Source: Apostichopus japonicus
Taxonomy: Eukaryota; Echinodermata; Holothuroidea; Aspidochirotida; Stichopodidae
Direction: 5' to 3'
Length of the DNA: 64,000 nucleotides
Assembly (NCBI RefSeq): GCF_037975245.1
Contig: NC_092575.1
Location: 637,001 to 701,000, forward strand
The translations under genes were made by a program, and so were the position numbers. This document shows positions 11,603-26,130 of this stretch, one piece after another (within the stretch, counting starts at the first letter, position 1; each line of letters starts with the position of its first letter). The notes under the pieces are model-generated. The model searched no databases. It was not told the DNA's origin and saw only the letters and a program-made list of their open reading frames with translations.

Positions 11603-14600
11603 ACCTTCTCATCTCCTCTGTCCGCCGATGTGTGTTGATGCAAAGTGCAAAACTGATGGTAATTATAAGAAGCTGAAGAAGGTTACATCGTTGCACTTCC
11701 TTATATCCATATTTTCTCAAACATGAATGTTTTCAAAGATATTTGTTGCACATCTGGCCTGTTTCAATCGAACATTAGTTTATAAGTAAACTGTCCTATT
11801 GATCTCTAAATGGTACAGCTAAAAATATAGCGAATGTTTGGTCTCTATTGACTTGTGATTCCCCTTGATTCCACAGCAATTTGAATTATAATTCTGTGGC
11901 CAAGGCATACTTCCCATCCACCACCCTCCTCCCCTTTATCCCTAAAATTAAAAAATTTGAAAACATGAGAAATTTCCACACCCAGAATGCCCCATACGTC
12001 CTTTAATTATTTATGCATACTACAGATCATATAGTCGGATATTTAAATGAGCACTTAAATGTAAATTTGTTTTGGGAATCACTTTGCTGTTAGCACCAGG
12101 TGGTCATCAGTGATTGGTGTAAGTGTTTATGAAATAACCTTTGATTTTAGTGAGTTAGTAATAGCAATAAATAATCACTTTCCTTTTGACTTGTTGCTAT
12201 ATATCGACTGGTTCAACCAGATGTGCTTTCCTTTTTCGACACTCTTCATAATATTTTTCTTCTCCGTGTATCGTACGTGCATTATTACTAAAAAAGTTCA
12301 GATACCTACGTACCTAATTTACTGAACGAAGCTCTACAGGAACTGTGTTCTTGACTTGGTTTGACCTGGAGTTTCCGACCTACTCCAAACATTTTAAACA
12401 TACTTTCCCTCGGTGATTAAACGCAGTGAAGATGTTTATACTGCGACTCTTTTGGGACGGACAGATGGAAATGGTATTGATCGAGTATGGTGCGAGACTA
12501 TTGTGTTTATTGATTTGCTGCCACTGAGCATATAGGTGTTGAGAAATCATTAATTGTGGTGGCAAAATCCATTGTTTTTATTGATGAAATGTTTGCTGGC
12601 ATTAAAGGATCTTGCAAATCTTTCAGATTTGGGACGTGTTTAAGCATTTTCTAGGCTTGACCCGCTTAAATGCAGCACTTACTATATAAGATTTCATATA
12701 TTTTGTCGTTTTGTGGCCTTAATATCATCATCATAGTGATGAGGTTTTACCCACTGACCTGGTCATATTTCTCTTAGTTCACAGATAAGGATGGTTTTTT
12801 AATGTGGTTATTGAGGCAGACCTTGTACTTGATTTTGGTACATGTCTTGTTGCTTATCAGAATATTAAAATTCTGTACCAACTTAGTTTTGGATTTGCTT
12901 ACCAGAAAATTTTCATTTCAAATGAATGAAAGCAAAGTTGAACATTTTCAAGTTATCAAACTTTTGCTGTTTGCATACATGTGATTAATATCTGATATGG
13001 CAAAGTTTCTTGAAGGCAAAATGTTGAGAATCGATGTAAATTTATTCATCGATCACTCCGTAAACTTCTCTAAGCAAAAGAATTCTGAACTTATTTGATC
13101 AAATTGCGATCTCCATTTTAATAATTAATACTTTTTGGTTCTGATGTATGTGTGTGTATGTGATGCCCTAGTTTGTAAACATGGTATCTCAAGAAGGACA
13201 TATGTGATTGATGTCATACTTGGTATTTATGTTGGTCAGGGTAAGCAGATTACCCCTATTGTTTTGTGTAATATATTAATTTATATTAGTTTTAGGGGTT
13301 ATGCTGCTGGCAACCATTGTTTTCTTCTGGATGAATAATCTGGTATCTTCAAACCAACTCAAACCAAATGTAAAATTGTTTTAAGTCTAATATACTAAAT
13401 GTTAAATTTGGTTTGTGTTGGGAACTAGTGTTGTAGAATGAAGCTAGTGAGGTGTGCATATGCCTGTATCTCACCCAGATGAATTACTACGTCTAAGGTA
13501 GACAGGGTAGACCAATGTTTATACTGTGAGGGAGTCTGCCCTGCTGGTGTCTCATAGGGCTTTCTGCATTCTGCATGCTGTGTTCACCATGTTTGGTCTT
13601 TCATTTGTATGCTACTTTAATTTGGAGAGAAACCGACTTTGTTTTGCTACTCTTAGGTCGCTCTGAAATCAGACAAATCCACTTAAAAATTACTGTAAGG
13701 GTGAGAGCGAGAAACTGGTTGCATCGAGTTGCGTCATAAAAGCTGTTGTCACGATTCTTTGATGTTAAAAAATGACAAAAAACAAAAGGAAGAAGGAAGA
13801 AATTGCTATAAGAGGTTGTCAAGAAAGTTTCCTTAAACACCGACTGGGAGTTGAAGAGCTTCAATGGAATGACTCTGTCATTTTACAATATACACACATG
13901 ACCGCACATTGCTTACCTCCAGCTGAAAAAATCCTTTCCCGAAATGGTCTAATTGAGAATTTTTACTTTCATCAATTCACTGCTGTTCATTGGACCGGAA
14001 GATATAGTCGGTAATGGCTCTACGATTGAGATTGTGAATTTTTTTACCAGTCAACCGCTCGGAGATATTCGGAAGGCTGTTCAGTATTGTTTTCCCTCCT
14101 AACCATTTATGAGCACATTTTCCTGGTCAAACATTTTAAAGTCCTCCAAAGTAATATTAACGTCGTCGTCGGAATGCCTCCCTTTCTAGCACTGTGCTCG
14201 AATTGACATTTTTTCTGCTTGGGCTAGTCCAGTGGCAGATTTAGAGTTTTTCCTAGAGCATGTGGCGGCTTTAGGATGCACTGATGAGCATAATTCGCCG
14301 TGTTTTCTCTGCAATTAGTTTTCCAAAGCCCAGCAGGCGTATTTGCCCACAGTTCAGCGGCTGATTGATATGATCTTAGGCTAGACCACGGGCCATCAAC
14401 CTTCAAGTGTTTTGTCAGATGTCTTGGTAGCCAAGTTGAGTACAAATTGAGTTAAAAATCATAGACAAAAACCTAGAGCTCTTTAACTTTCATTACTGCT
14501 TTCCCTAGAATGGGATTGTGACAGGCCATTAACCTGCTCCAATCCATTCTTCATTGCCTTCATCTGCTTTGGGTCTACAGGAGGAGAGGGGAGAGCAGAA

Positions 14601-17511
14601 GAGGAAGAAGGAGTTTATTGAAAGTGCTCAGCTGTGTACAATTTGTTAGTTTTACTCATCATGCAGGCTAGAGGATCTTTGGGATGATGACTTACAAAAA
14701 CATCGCTGTTTTTATATGCGAGTAATATCAACAATACTATTGCTATCAATTTGAGGGAGAAAATGGGCATGCAAGATAAAATTCACTTTCATCAAGTCAG
14801 TTCTTATTAAAACATAATGCTAGAGGTGGAAATTCTCCTTGTTTTAATTTCTGAGAAAGTGTAGGCGTTTAATACAGAACCTACTGTAGGATAGGCATAG
14901 AGGATGGGGCTACTGGCAGTGAATGGGTGTAGGTGCAGAGGAGGGTTGGGGGAAGGTTGGGGCTGAGAGTGGAAGCTGACCATTAGAGACATGATTGGCC
15001 TGGTGAGATCCATAAATGCTCAAAAGAGATTCTCTTCTGAACAGAATAATATATGTTAAAGAACAAGAAAGCCTTTTCGTCTGATATCTGGAACACCTAG
15101 AATTGACATTGTTACACAATGACTACCTTTAAACTAAAAGTAAATGATTCACTAAGATTTCAAAGATATGGCTTAGAAGTTCCCTGACTTAAATTTGGGC
15201 TCCAAGACAGCTGTGTTTGTTAGGAACTATTCAGATGTGAGCAGCAACAAGTCCCATTCCTCTCATCTTTAAAATTAAACTAATTGGTTTGTTTATTCAC
15301 TGAACAGAAGTAAATTAAATGAAGCAGTAGAGCTGTCCTTTGGTTTAAACATCTTGTATAAATTACCTGAACCTTCACATTTTCTGTGTGAATTTTTATG
15401 TCAATTTCGTCTACTTCCTTCAGCACATTTCAATACTCCTTGGCTTTACATTCACAAAAAAAAGGAAAGAAGAGAGAGAGAATAAAAAAAAACATTGAAA
15501 ATAATTTTGGTGTTTTGATATTACTGCTGATTGTGAGAAGATTCTTGCCGCCATCCTGGTCATGTGTTTCTCTTTGCTTAAGGAGATGTTCCCTGTAAGT
15601 GCCGCGCATCTCTCAAATTAGGTCACGTCCGACAGCTTTGTTTTCTTAAGGCCATGTCAGCAGCAGTTGTATCCCTTTGCCATTTCCAGAAGAAACAAAA
15701 ACCTCCATTTCTAATCAATTTATTCGCCTCTGCCCAACAGCAGTGTTCATCTTCTGCAGATGGCCAAAGTCCTCAAGTTCATCGGAAGCGGATTACGTTT
15801 CGGTTTGTCTTAAGTTCGCTGTCACCGATAAAAATGAGTTCCAAGCAAATTTCTTCTCATCTTTCTCCCTCTTGGTCCACTCAGCCAGTTATCTTTTCCT
15901 TTGGTCTTGATCTATATGTCTTATTTGAAGGTCATTTCTTCATTAAATGCACACAGTGAGTTCAAGAATAACTTCAGTTTTGGCTGCAAGTCCATAGTTT
16001 GTGACCTTCACATTTCTTTGTGTGTTTGTTTGCAGTTATTCATCTATAAATTCATCTTTGTTAAATATTTTGTTCGCTCTTTCTCATTAACAACACATCA
16101 ATAGAAACCCAAATAGAACATAAACTTGTAGAGAAATATATTTTTTTTCACCCTCTTTATCTAAACACATGATTATGGTCAGGATTGACATTTGTGTTCT
16201 AATTGTCAAACCAACCTTGAGACAATTGGGATATGTGAATATAATTAGTACAGTAGTACAGTCAGTCTTTGATCTGTCCATTCAGGGCTACCGTAGATTT
16301 GGACACTAGGACAATCTCAGCTCGTAATACATTTAAATTGAAGAAAAAACCAGACGTTTCCAAATGTGAACTTTTTGACAATTATTGCAGCTTATTGATT
16401 GGCATCTGGATATGCTTATATAGGAGAAGATCTGTCAATCATACAAACGGACAAACAAACATACAAGCAAACAAACAAACGAAGAGTAATGACACACATG
16501 TCTCCTCTTATTTACACGCTCCTTTTTGTCTTCTTTCAGTTTACTCTGCTCAATCTCACCTTCATCGTTTTGTAGTCAAGGATTCTGGCAAATGTTTTAA
16601 GATACCGCTCTGTCGATATCAATCAATATCACTTCTATAACATTAATAAATGTTTCATTGAAGCATATATTGCATTATTCAGTCACCGATTGACACACAT
16701 CATAAATTAACATAGTATATAGATATATTTATATAAATATATGAAAGTTCTGCTGCTTACCAACCCAACATATCACTACCCGAAGAGATTACAAGTCCTT
16801 TGTGGTTATAATGACCGCTCCATTTATAAAACTTTACCTATCACGGACTGGTTTTGAAGCAACCCTCTTTCGTCACGATCACCATTGATCCATTTTTAAT
16901 TATATCGATCCGTGGCACTTAAGGCTTGCCCAATTTCGTTTCCCGGAGGTATGGACCAATAGCTGAGTAAACACAGTATTGATTGTGGGGTAGGAAGTCT
17001 TGCTGGTTTAAAGGAAATAACTCTGAAGAACTTGAGAAGGTTTCTCTTCTCTCTGCCGAACAAGATCTACGACGACGACGACGAAAACGCAATCTTAATT
17101 TCAGTTTAGGTGTTTGTCGCTCCAGAGGCTTGACATTTACCCTTTTGTTTCAGTATTGTAGTCTATTTGCAGAATTTATTGAAGGTCATTTAAGTCAACA
17201 TTTCCTGATCAGAAAGGGATATATATACTTTAAGATTGCATTGTAAAGATTTAAAGGGTGACTGTTCACGTAATGTTAACACAATATGTTTTTTTTTGCT
17301 GGAATCTGAGAAGACTACAGCCACACTTGTAATGCTTAAGGCTCATTCGGCTTCCATAGACTAATCAATATCATTTCTGTCTAAGTTGTATTTTTTTTAT
17401 CTGACATGTAGCAAATTTATGAACAGGAAAAGCTGTTCTTTCCCAAAATGAACAGTTGGTAAGTAAACAATTTTTAAGGAAATACGTCCCAGTCTACCCC
17501 TTACCCCACCC

Positions 17512-17921
17512 CTTTCCACATTGTTATATAGATGATCTTCATCATAAGCACATAGCCTTTCCACATTGTAATATAGAAGGTCTTCAAAAGTGGCTTAATA
17601 TCATAAGCACATTGCCTTTCCACATTGTTGTAATATAGATGATCTTCAATTGTGGCTTTAATATCATAAGCACATTGCCTTTCCACATTGTAATATAGAT
17701 GATCTTCAATTGTGGCTTTAAAATCATAAGCACATTGCCTTTCCACATTGTAATATAGATGATCTTCAATTGTGGCTTTAAAATCATAAGCACATTGCCT
17801 TTCCACATTGTAATATAGATGATCTTCAATTGTGGCTTTAAAATCATAAGCACATTGCCTTTCCACATTGTAATATAGATGATCTTCAATTGTGGCTTTA
17901 AAATCATAAGCACATTGCCTT
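17512..17921. repeat. Minisatellite, 60-bp unit, about 6.5 copies
   Basis: The unit contains 'gatcttcaattgtggcttt', 'atcataagcacattgc' and 'ctttccacattgtaatata'. The three downstream full copies (from 17701 on) are essentially identical, while the upstream copies are shortened or diverged. Minus-strand open frames of 109 and 121 codons follow from the 60-bp period, a multiple of 3. Confidence 0.93.
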
Positions 17922-20900
17922 TCTTTCAGTCAGTCCGAGTAGAATACTTTGTTTGCATGTGCTAGACTGCTTTTCATTCCTTATCAAGTCGTTTCTATGT
18001 AAACGTGTTTGCAAACTGCTGTAGGAATGCCTCATAGCACCCAACATGCCAACTCCATATAACAAATGCTGTTCATGATAGTATGGTTCATTATCTGTTC
18101 TTAATATTGTACAGTCTGCAGTGCAGAGGTAACAATAAACAAACCACGCTCTATAGTCCCGATAGTTTATAATGTGACACACAGTACACTTTGTAAACGC
18201 AAAATCCTATGTCCACAGTTTGGAAAAGAGTGAAATGGAGACCAAATAGCAATTTTTCTGAATTTTTGCTGGTCTAAATGTGTTGCTTGTACTTACTTAA
18301 AATATTCAAAACACAATTGTATTAATAATAATAATAATATCATTATTCACTATTTTATAGGGTTTTAACAACATAAATAAAGTAAATATCAAGATATCGA
18401 CAGTATGACTAAGATAGATCTATGTGTAATACCGGTGATCATTGTTAAACCGACCAACCTTATTTTTAAAATGGTCTCTCTTGGAATCCATTTAATAACA
18501 ATTGGCTCATGATTATTCATGACAACATTAATGCACAACACACTTGTGATTGTGATGACTGTAAGAGAGATGGCTCAAAAAAAAGTAGGTGGCCGTCACT
18601 TCCCTCTGAGAAATGGCTAACCTCACTCACACAGCCACTTTTTGTCACTCGGTCTATCAAAATATTTAGAGAGTAATTGCATTGTGCAGAGTGTTAAAAA
18701 AAAAAATTAAAAGAGAGAAAATATTCTGAAAACAAATTTCTCATGAAGGGTTTACCTGTCGCATATGGTAATGAATTATTCAATCCATTAGGCAACACCA
18801 TTTGCATTTTGAGCAAAATGAAAAAAGACAAAAAGATATCTGCATTTCTTCATGCATAGGAACTTAAGCTCTTTTCATATAAAAACTTGAAGAGTAAAAG
18901 AATAAATGGGCACCCAGTTACTTTTAAAGAAATTTTAGGGTCTAATATAGCATAAAAAAGTGCGGTTACAAGGGGGGAAAAAATGACTGTTTTTGAAGTT
19001 GATAGATATTGTTGACGTTAAATGAATCCCCTCTAGCCATTGATAGTTTCCTTTTGCTTCTCATTTTTTATTTTTTTATATGTTTATTAGTCCTTTTTGA
19101 CTCTATGAGCCATTTCAGATAAGCCAGGAGGTTTATTCCACAATGATCAAGTGGTGGGCATTAACGATACGAGTTTGAAAGGCCTCTTGCCTGGTATTAA
19201 AAGGTTTCCTCTTCTCTGGAGTGTTTGTGTGCTGTTGGCTGTGATTCCTACGGTTATTTCACAGGCTTCGTTGAGTTTTGCCATAATGGCACCTCTCATT
19301 TATCCGTACAGATGATTAAGGGGGGGGGGGGGGAAGAAATTATCGCCACTAGCAGCAAATTTGGCTTCTTCTTCTTCACTTCAGTCCACTTTTTACAAAC
19401 AAGGATTTATGTCAAGGTAGACAAGAAGGGTTTTTTTTTTTCCTTTTTTATTTCCTTCCTTCAAAACACCCGTTCCCCTTTATTTTGTTCTTTCTTCAAA
19501 ACTTGCTAGTAGCTTTCTGTACATCACACTTCCTATCTTCAACAAATAATAAATTTCTCCAAAGTTTGAACGTGGGAGTAAGGCTAACTGTAGGTTAGAA
19601 AGCCAATCGGAAGTTTCCATGAGGTTGTCTTTGCTTGATTTCATGGCTTAAATGCTATATTTATTTGTTTCTTGGGTACATGTATGAACCATTGTTCTAT
19701 GATTACATCAGTTGCACCCCAGTAGTGTGTGTAGTAATTTGCTTTGTCTAAGTTTCAATAATTCACATTCACTTGTGTGGGCATACTTCGATGTTCATAA
19801 TTCATATGAAACGGATAAAGGGATGATCAGAAAATGGATGATGCCTTCAGTGGTGGCGTTTTATGGCTCTAAAGCTGGATTAATAGTCTACAAAAGTAGA
19901 TTAATGATCGGAAGATTAGGACTCCATGATGGAGGAGGAAAAGTGTGGAAGAGAGGAGAAATAATTTATGTGTGGACTTGTTGTAACTGTAGCTCTCATC
20001 TTGGTCTGCCAAAAATGGATTTATGATCAACAGTTTGTAAGATCTCGTCTGGAGTTAATGATTTAATACACTGGAAGACTTCACGCATAGTGATAGATCA
20101 CTGTCTCTTGTAGTTAAGTGATATATGTACATCTAAATACATCATACATGCCGTGTACAGAAGTGCAATATCTCTTACTGTAGGCAACCCACAAAAAGAA
20201 AAAAATGCTTACTATTGTAGTTTGCAGTCATTAGGTTTGATGAAAGGTTGCTTGTCACACACAGAACTATGTGAGGGCTTGATATCATGTACATTACTGA
20301 TCAGCTGGTATTGTCTGGCTTCTTTGATACTTTGTAAGCTGCTGTTACTTTTGTAGCTTCCTTTTGCAGTATAATTGTTTTCTTCTGCCAGTTACAGTAT
20401 CTGTGTCAGTAATACTACCATTCAAATCTGTCAGTTTACAGCTTACATGTGTAAAGCTTCTATTTCCAGGGTGTTTTCCAAGTTAAGCATTGTGGTTGGT
20501 AGAGAATTTTGTTTCAGTTTGATGTTTACAACAGTTTTTTTTAATAGTCTGAATAATACCCAATTGGCCCATTCTGTAACAAATGATCTGATAAGCTGAA
20601 ATGTGGCCCATTAATTAGATGTCTTAATGAGTCGCAATGATGATCGTTATATCAGTAATGCTAATTTGGTGAGTTGTACCAGCTTGTTCCTTCTCAGAAA
20701 GTTTTTCTTTCACACAAGTTTATATTAGGAAATGTAGAACGGTTTCCCTTCAAGTTGCTGCTATACTTTTGATCTCTCAGGTCATACTTAATTGATTAAT
20801 TGATCAATATGTCTGTGATTAGTGTCTTTGATTGTATCTATCCTTCATGGCCAGCTATATCATACCTTAAATAATTAACATTGCTGGAAGAATTACCCAT

Positions 20901-22545
20901 TCATCCTCTCCCTTAAGCAAACCCTCTCCCTTACCCCTATTTCATACCCTCCCCCTCCCTATCTAGAGGAGATTTATCACTAAATGTCACCAAGCTCTAC
21001 AACCTCCCTCCAGTAATTGGTCTAGATTTATTTCTGTGATTGTTGTTTTCATCCTGAAAGGCCAGCTATAATTCCACCAGATAATGATCAATGACTGAAG
21101 AATGTACTGATTGAGCAATTTTTGAGAAATCACTTTTTGTTTAATCAATGGTAAATATCCCTCCCCTGTTGTCGTTCACTTTCATCCCACCGGTTGATCT
21201 ATTTGGTTATTTTCCTTTTTTCAGTCTAATCCTTTAATAGTTACATTTGACCTACCCGTCGGCTGCTATAATTACTTTGATTTTTTTACTTTGCTTTGCT
21301 TTGTCACCACAAATGAAGTATGTGATTTAATTACCTTTCTGAAAGTCTCATCCTAGTCTTGGGCTATAGCAGCTTGCTGTTTATCTATCAGTGGTATCAT
21401 TTCAAGTTATTCTTTATAATAATTGTCTTTCATAAATTGATAAGACCCCCATATCCTTTAATCTCAGTCACTTGTCACCCGTCATTTAGGGGACAGGGAC
21501 TCCAGCTTTTAGTGGATTAATATCCCAGTCGTTACTTACCAGCCAATTAAATGGATTTAGTATCGGCTGCATCTGTATTAATTTTGAATGGAAAAAGTTT
21601 CTTTATTTGAAAGACTTCTTCTACAAGACTTTCCTAAGTGGTTAATTGTTTGGATATGTAGCCTGCTGGGTGACAACATCTCTAATAGATGAATGTCTTC
21701 TTGCGATATGTTTAAGAACAACCTCTCCCCCAGCAAACAAGAGGAATAGTATGAAAGAAAAGAAAAATTGCTAAGAATATTAATTGAATTATTGGAAGAC
21801 TTTATTGAGATATTCAGGTTTACATTCTATTTCATTCAAGAACTTTAAAAGCCAGATATTATCAAATTAAAACTTCTGTAGGCAAGTTTCATCTCCCAAA
21901 GAATGAAGGAAAACATCACTTTATGTGAATTGCAGTTTGCGTTTGCATGTTGAATAAGTGTTACGAAACAGTTGTCTGGGCAAACAAAATTTTAAACTTG
22001 AAATTATTCATTATTATTAATTACTCACTAATTAATAGAAATGTGGTTAAAAGTTCTACAAAATCTGTGTAGTTAACCAGTTTGATGAACAGCAATATTG
22101 TTTTGAAAAGTATAGTTTGTAGGTTTTGTTATAAACTTGGGAGTTTACAAACCTAATCCAAAAGACCTGCATTAGAAGACAGGTTTAAGGATCAACTCGT
22201 CTGAGTGACACTTTGAATAACCAGAAAGGAGCTGTTTGTACAGTTAGCCAATAAATACGGGGAAGCCTAACTGGATATCTTTAAATGGTCTGTGTTTTAT
22301 CACTTTACATTAGCAAATATCGATGAAATGTTTATTTTGAATTGTTTGAATAAACGGTTTTGCTTTGTGTTCAATATATTCTGCCACAAGTCAGGCTTCA
22401 TCTGCGTTCTGCTGGCTCAGGGATTTTTCGTTCAGCTCAAAGAAAGCCAATTACCATAATAGTAGTAATTATTGATATGAAGGAATGTGTTAATCAAATA
22501 CTGCGCTCTGGTCTGGACCAGTGCCAAATGCTTTCTCGGTGAATT

Positions 22546-22660
22546 TACTTCGCTCCTCCCTTACCTGTCTCATATATGCACTCCAATCTTCCTAGCTTAT
22601 AACTAACTGGTAACATCCTTGCACTGCTGCACCCCTATGACCCTCTAGGGGTGGATCCCT
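22546..22660 (+). repeat. Dispersed repeat copy ('acctgtctcc' family), diverged
   Basis: Starts 'tttacttcgctcc' and 'cttacctgtctc', followed by a diverged middle and 'aactggtaacatcc', in the same order as the copies at 1418, 3229 and 51939. Boundaries are approximate. Confidence 0.55.
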
Positions 22661-23722
22661 ATCCTCATCCATCCAAATCTATCTTTACATATAAAGTTAT
22701 ATAGTAAATGTATTTCTCTCTCATTCTGCCTGTCTCTCTGTCTTGTCTCCTTGAGTTTGTATATACCTAGAGCTGATGTAAATTAACCAATCAGTTAATT
22801 ATTGAAACTTTCTTTATTTTGCCAGTAACTTTTTGCCCTATCATTTGTTAGACCTAATTCAGACAGAGGTTGATATTTTATTCTGAAGGACCTTTTTTAT
22901 TCCTTTTTTTTTTTTTCAAGCTCATTATTGTGAAAGCTTTTTTCCCCCTTATAATTCCTTGTCATTTCTTGAAGCTATATAACTTAAGAAAGGAGATATA
23001 AAGGCGGGGAGGTGTTTTGATTTCATGCCAACCAATCAGAATTTAATGAATATGCTAATTAGTTCTTAGTAACCGAGCTGGAGGGTGATAACATTGACAA
23101 AACTGCACCTTTGTTTCCCCGTTTTTGATTTCGTATAAGTTAGCTAGCTAGATTGTAAGTGGCAGCACATATTACAGGTTTAACATAAATCAAGATATTA
23201 CTCAATCGCATACAAAGAGAATGAAGTGTACATTCACATTGCTGCCACCAATGGAAGTAATAAACTGACAAGAAAAAAATGAAATAAAAGAAAAGATTAT
23301 TGCTCGTGCCGATGGAAGTTTCACATCAAATATTAATATGGAAATATAACAGTAGATTTTCCCAACTATATTTTGTGTTGTTTTTGAGATGTATACCTAC
23401 AGTATCTGTGATACAAAATGGTAGATGAAGTCTATTGGAATGAGAGGTGAGTTTTGTTAGTAGAGAGGATAAAACAATAAAGAAATGTCTGGAATTGAAT
23501 AAGTTGCATGGGGAGGATCCTAAAAGATGAGACTATATACTATATGGTAGAGCAGTGTTTGAGTGGGATACTGTGGTATGACAATACTTGGTGGGTGGAT
23601 GATAGGCAAGGTTAAACTGTGTCAACTATTCATTACTTACTCTACTATTAGTGTGTTTAACTGTGTTCGTAGCTCATTTGTATGTATTATTCTTGGCTGT
23701 GACCTTATTCATTTCTCTTAAG

Positions 23723-23754
23723 ACCTACCACTGGACAGATAAATACATGGATCG
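23723..23754 (+). CDS. Possible 32-nt exon (uncertain)
   Basis: A good pyrimidine tract and acceptor 'tttctcttaag' and a strong donor G|GTGAGT bracket 32 bases that read TYHWTDKYMD plus a split codon in phase 0. The problem is phase: leaving in phase 2, it does not join in frame to the exon at 50549, where that reading meets a stop codon. It would need another unseen exon in between, or it belongs to an alternative transcript, or it is a chance pair of sites. Confidence 0.22.
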
Positions 23755-25958
23755 GTGAGTTGTTCTAACTTTAGATTATGAAGATATTATTATATATATA
23801 GTTGATTGGATACCACATACCTCAATCCCTCCACTACATCCACCTCACCATCTTACTGTACTGTATCTGCCCCTCCCCACCTCCCCCTAAAGAATAAACC
23901 CCATCACTTTTATATATAGCCTGCTAAGCAAACAGACCAAGTGGTACATCCTAGCACTAAGCTGACAAGTGGTATTTAGATGATAGCACTATTGACCAGT
24001 TGCTCCTATCCTTCTTGACTTTTGAAATCCTAGTTGGTGGCCAGCAGATATCCTAGGACCAAGGTCACCCAGTGTGTCCTCTTTCTCCGGTACCCATCTT
24101 GACTAGAGTGTCGACCTATTCATCTAAGATGTAATGTTTGCGCTTTTAAGAGAAGTGGAGTGTTTAACCAGGGTGCCACTCGACTGACTTTATAAATCCA
24201 ATTGTAATCAGCATTCTTTTCCCATTGTATTAACAAACATCCTTAACAGCTGCCTAGTTCAGAGAGAGGTGTAGAAATAGGTCCACTTGCACCTATTATT
24301 GACCTATTCACTGGAGATGAGGCTGTAGGAGTATTTCTGTAAACAGAATGATCTTGCTGTAACAGGGTAAAGTGACAACCCACTCCTTCCCTCCTCCTTG
24401 CCCTCTTGAGCTGTTTGCCCAAGTCTTACAGTTCCATCTACTAACATCAACAAACTATGAGTGTCATTAAGGATGAACCCGTCCATGAGACATCCGCTAT
24501 TACATGATAGAATCGTTATCAACTGCATAAAGTAGGCTGGTTCGAAAAGGCGTCCACATAATCTTGTAAGATACTGTCAAAAAGCAGCTTTCAAAAAGGA
24601 AAAAACTTCTTCATCCTTACAACAGTGTGAAAGATTTCTGCCTCAAGTGATACTACTGATAGTAAGCAAGTTTCCAGCAATTCTTGCTGTTTTCAACTTA
24701 AGACTTTTGCTTTGCTTTGCTATGTACCTTTAGCCTATTTGTGAATGTTGTGGTCAAAAGCATCATCTCAAGCCAATGTTTTTGAACCTTGTGAGGTAAT
24801 TTCAGAACAAATTTCTCTGGGTTTATAAAGATTTCAAATGTTAGATCTTACATAAAAATTCACCATAAAAATTCACTTAGAAGCCATTACTCAAGACTCG
24901 TAGGTTCATGATGTCTCCCTACTTTTCAACTGATTCCAGAAAGAAGGATATTACGATGCATTGCTTCTCCCTGACTTATAAGTATGAATAAATATGACAT
25001 TTGATATGAAATTAAAACGTTTCATTATCTCCCTGAGTGAGAGTGACCTATTTTGTCTAACACTGTGGCAGCAGGCCTGACGGTTACGATGATAACTCCA
25101 CGAGATGCTGCCACAGAAGAGAGAGAGAGTACAGTTATTCTGAGGAATAAACAGACAGATAGATGGAGTGACTGACCCATTTGTTGTTTGCTGATAAGAT
25201 GCGCTGATAACGAATAGATAGTTCAGCTTCATCACCTCCCTGTCCATGACATCTGCTAATTACTTTGTTGTACAAGATTTGTTTACCTCTTCTGTGTGAG
25301 AATTGACTACTTAATATTTGCATGTTGCAAATGAAGGTATCTGACCGCTGTGACTGTCATCTTGCCGTCAGCAGTTGGGTGTCATAGTGTCCCTTGGTCA
25401 ATAGCCTGGATGTTATCAATTTTTAGGAGACACAAGACTAATCAAGTGGTGATGTAATCCTCATTATAACATATTACAGCAGCAGAGCGATTAGTGCTCG
25501 TTCTGACAGATTATATATAAGCCCATGATTATCCGCAGTACAGGCATGCTGCATCCTCTCGTAGGCTATCCTGTATTGCATGTGAAAAAGGATGTCGTTT
25601 AAGCAGTATTTGTTTGTGGAACCTTTCTCATAGGCCTTAATGGACTCAAGTTATATTAGGCTCATTAAAATTGATAGCTTGCATGTCATTGAGGAACCTG
25701 TAGTGGTCAACTTTAATCTGTAATATCCAAGGTAATCTCCTGGAGGGATATTTTATTATTTATTGTAAGTTACACCCAGATACCTTAATTAGTAGAGATA
25801 ATGCAGCAGCAGCCCTCTTGAAAACTCATTTATAGAACAATGATGCTTTACTGTACTTATAGTTATGAAGAAGAATTTCTGCTGTTTAAGGAGATAGCAG
25901 GGCTTTGATGTTCATATGCAAAACATTTATGCATCAAAGGTTGCTTTTGCTATGTTGA

Positions 25959-26130
25959 ACAAATTAGTATGTAACAAATACTCTATGATCTCCATGCCAT
26001 GTACTGTTTAACAAATTAGTATGAAACAAATACTCTAATATCTCCATGTCATGTACTGTTTCACATGTAAGTATGAAACAAATAGTAGATTATCTCCATA
26101 CCATGTACTGTTTCACAAATTAGTATCAAA
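25959..26130. repeat. Tandem repeat, 52-bp unit, 3.3 copies
   Basis: Copies begin at 25959, 26011, 26063 and 26115, exactly 52 bp apart. Each contains 'agtatgaaacaaatactct', 'atctccat' and 'catgtactgttt', with several substitutions between copies. Confidence 0.9.

Noticed and set aside
13135-13338. Cys/Tyr/Val-rich open frame with a GTAAGC donor-like site
   Set aside because: Phases do not match the gene chain, there is no pyrimidine tract at the acceptor, and the composition is that of random AT-rich DNA.
14581-14649. Possible exon after 'gggtctacag' reading EERGEQKRKKEFIESAQLC
   Set aside because: The acceptor is plausible and the charged peptide resembles the gene, but the frame ends in TAG and no usable donor gives a length compatible with the neighbouring phases.
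17410-17456. Possible 47-nt exon reading QIYEQEKLFFPKMNS
   Set aside because: Good splice-like sites, but it leaves in phase 2 and meets a stop or frame conflict with every other candidate exon. An open frame of this length is likely by chance.
17501-17913. Minus-strand repeat proteins of 109 and 121 residues
   Set aside because: Two frames of the same 60-bp tandem repeat; no splice or start context.
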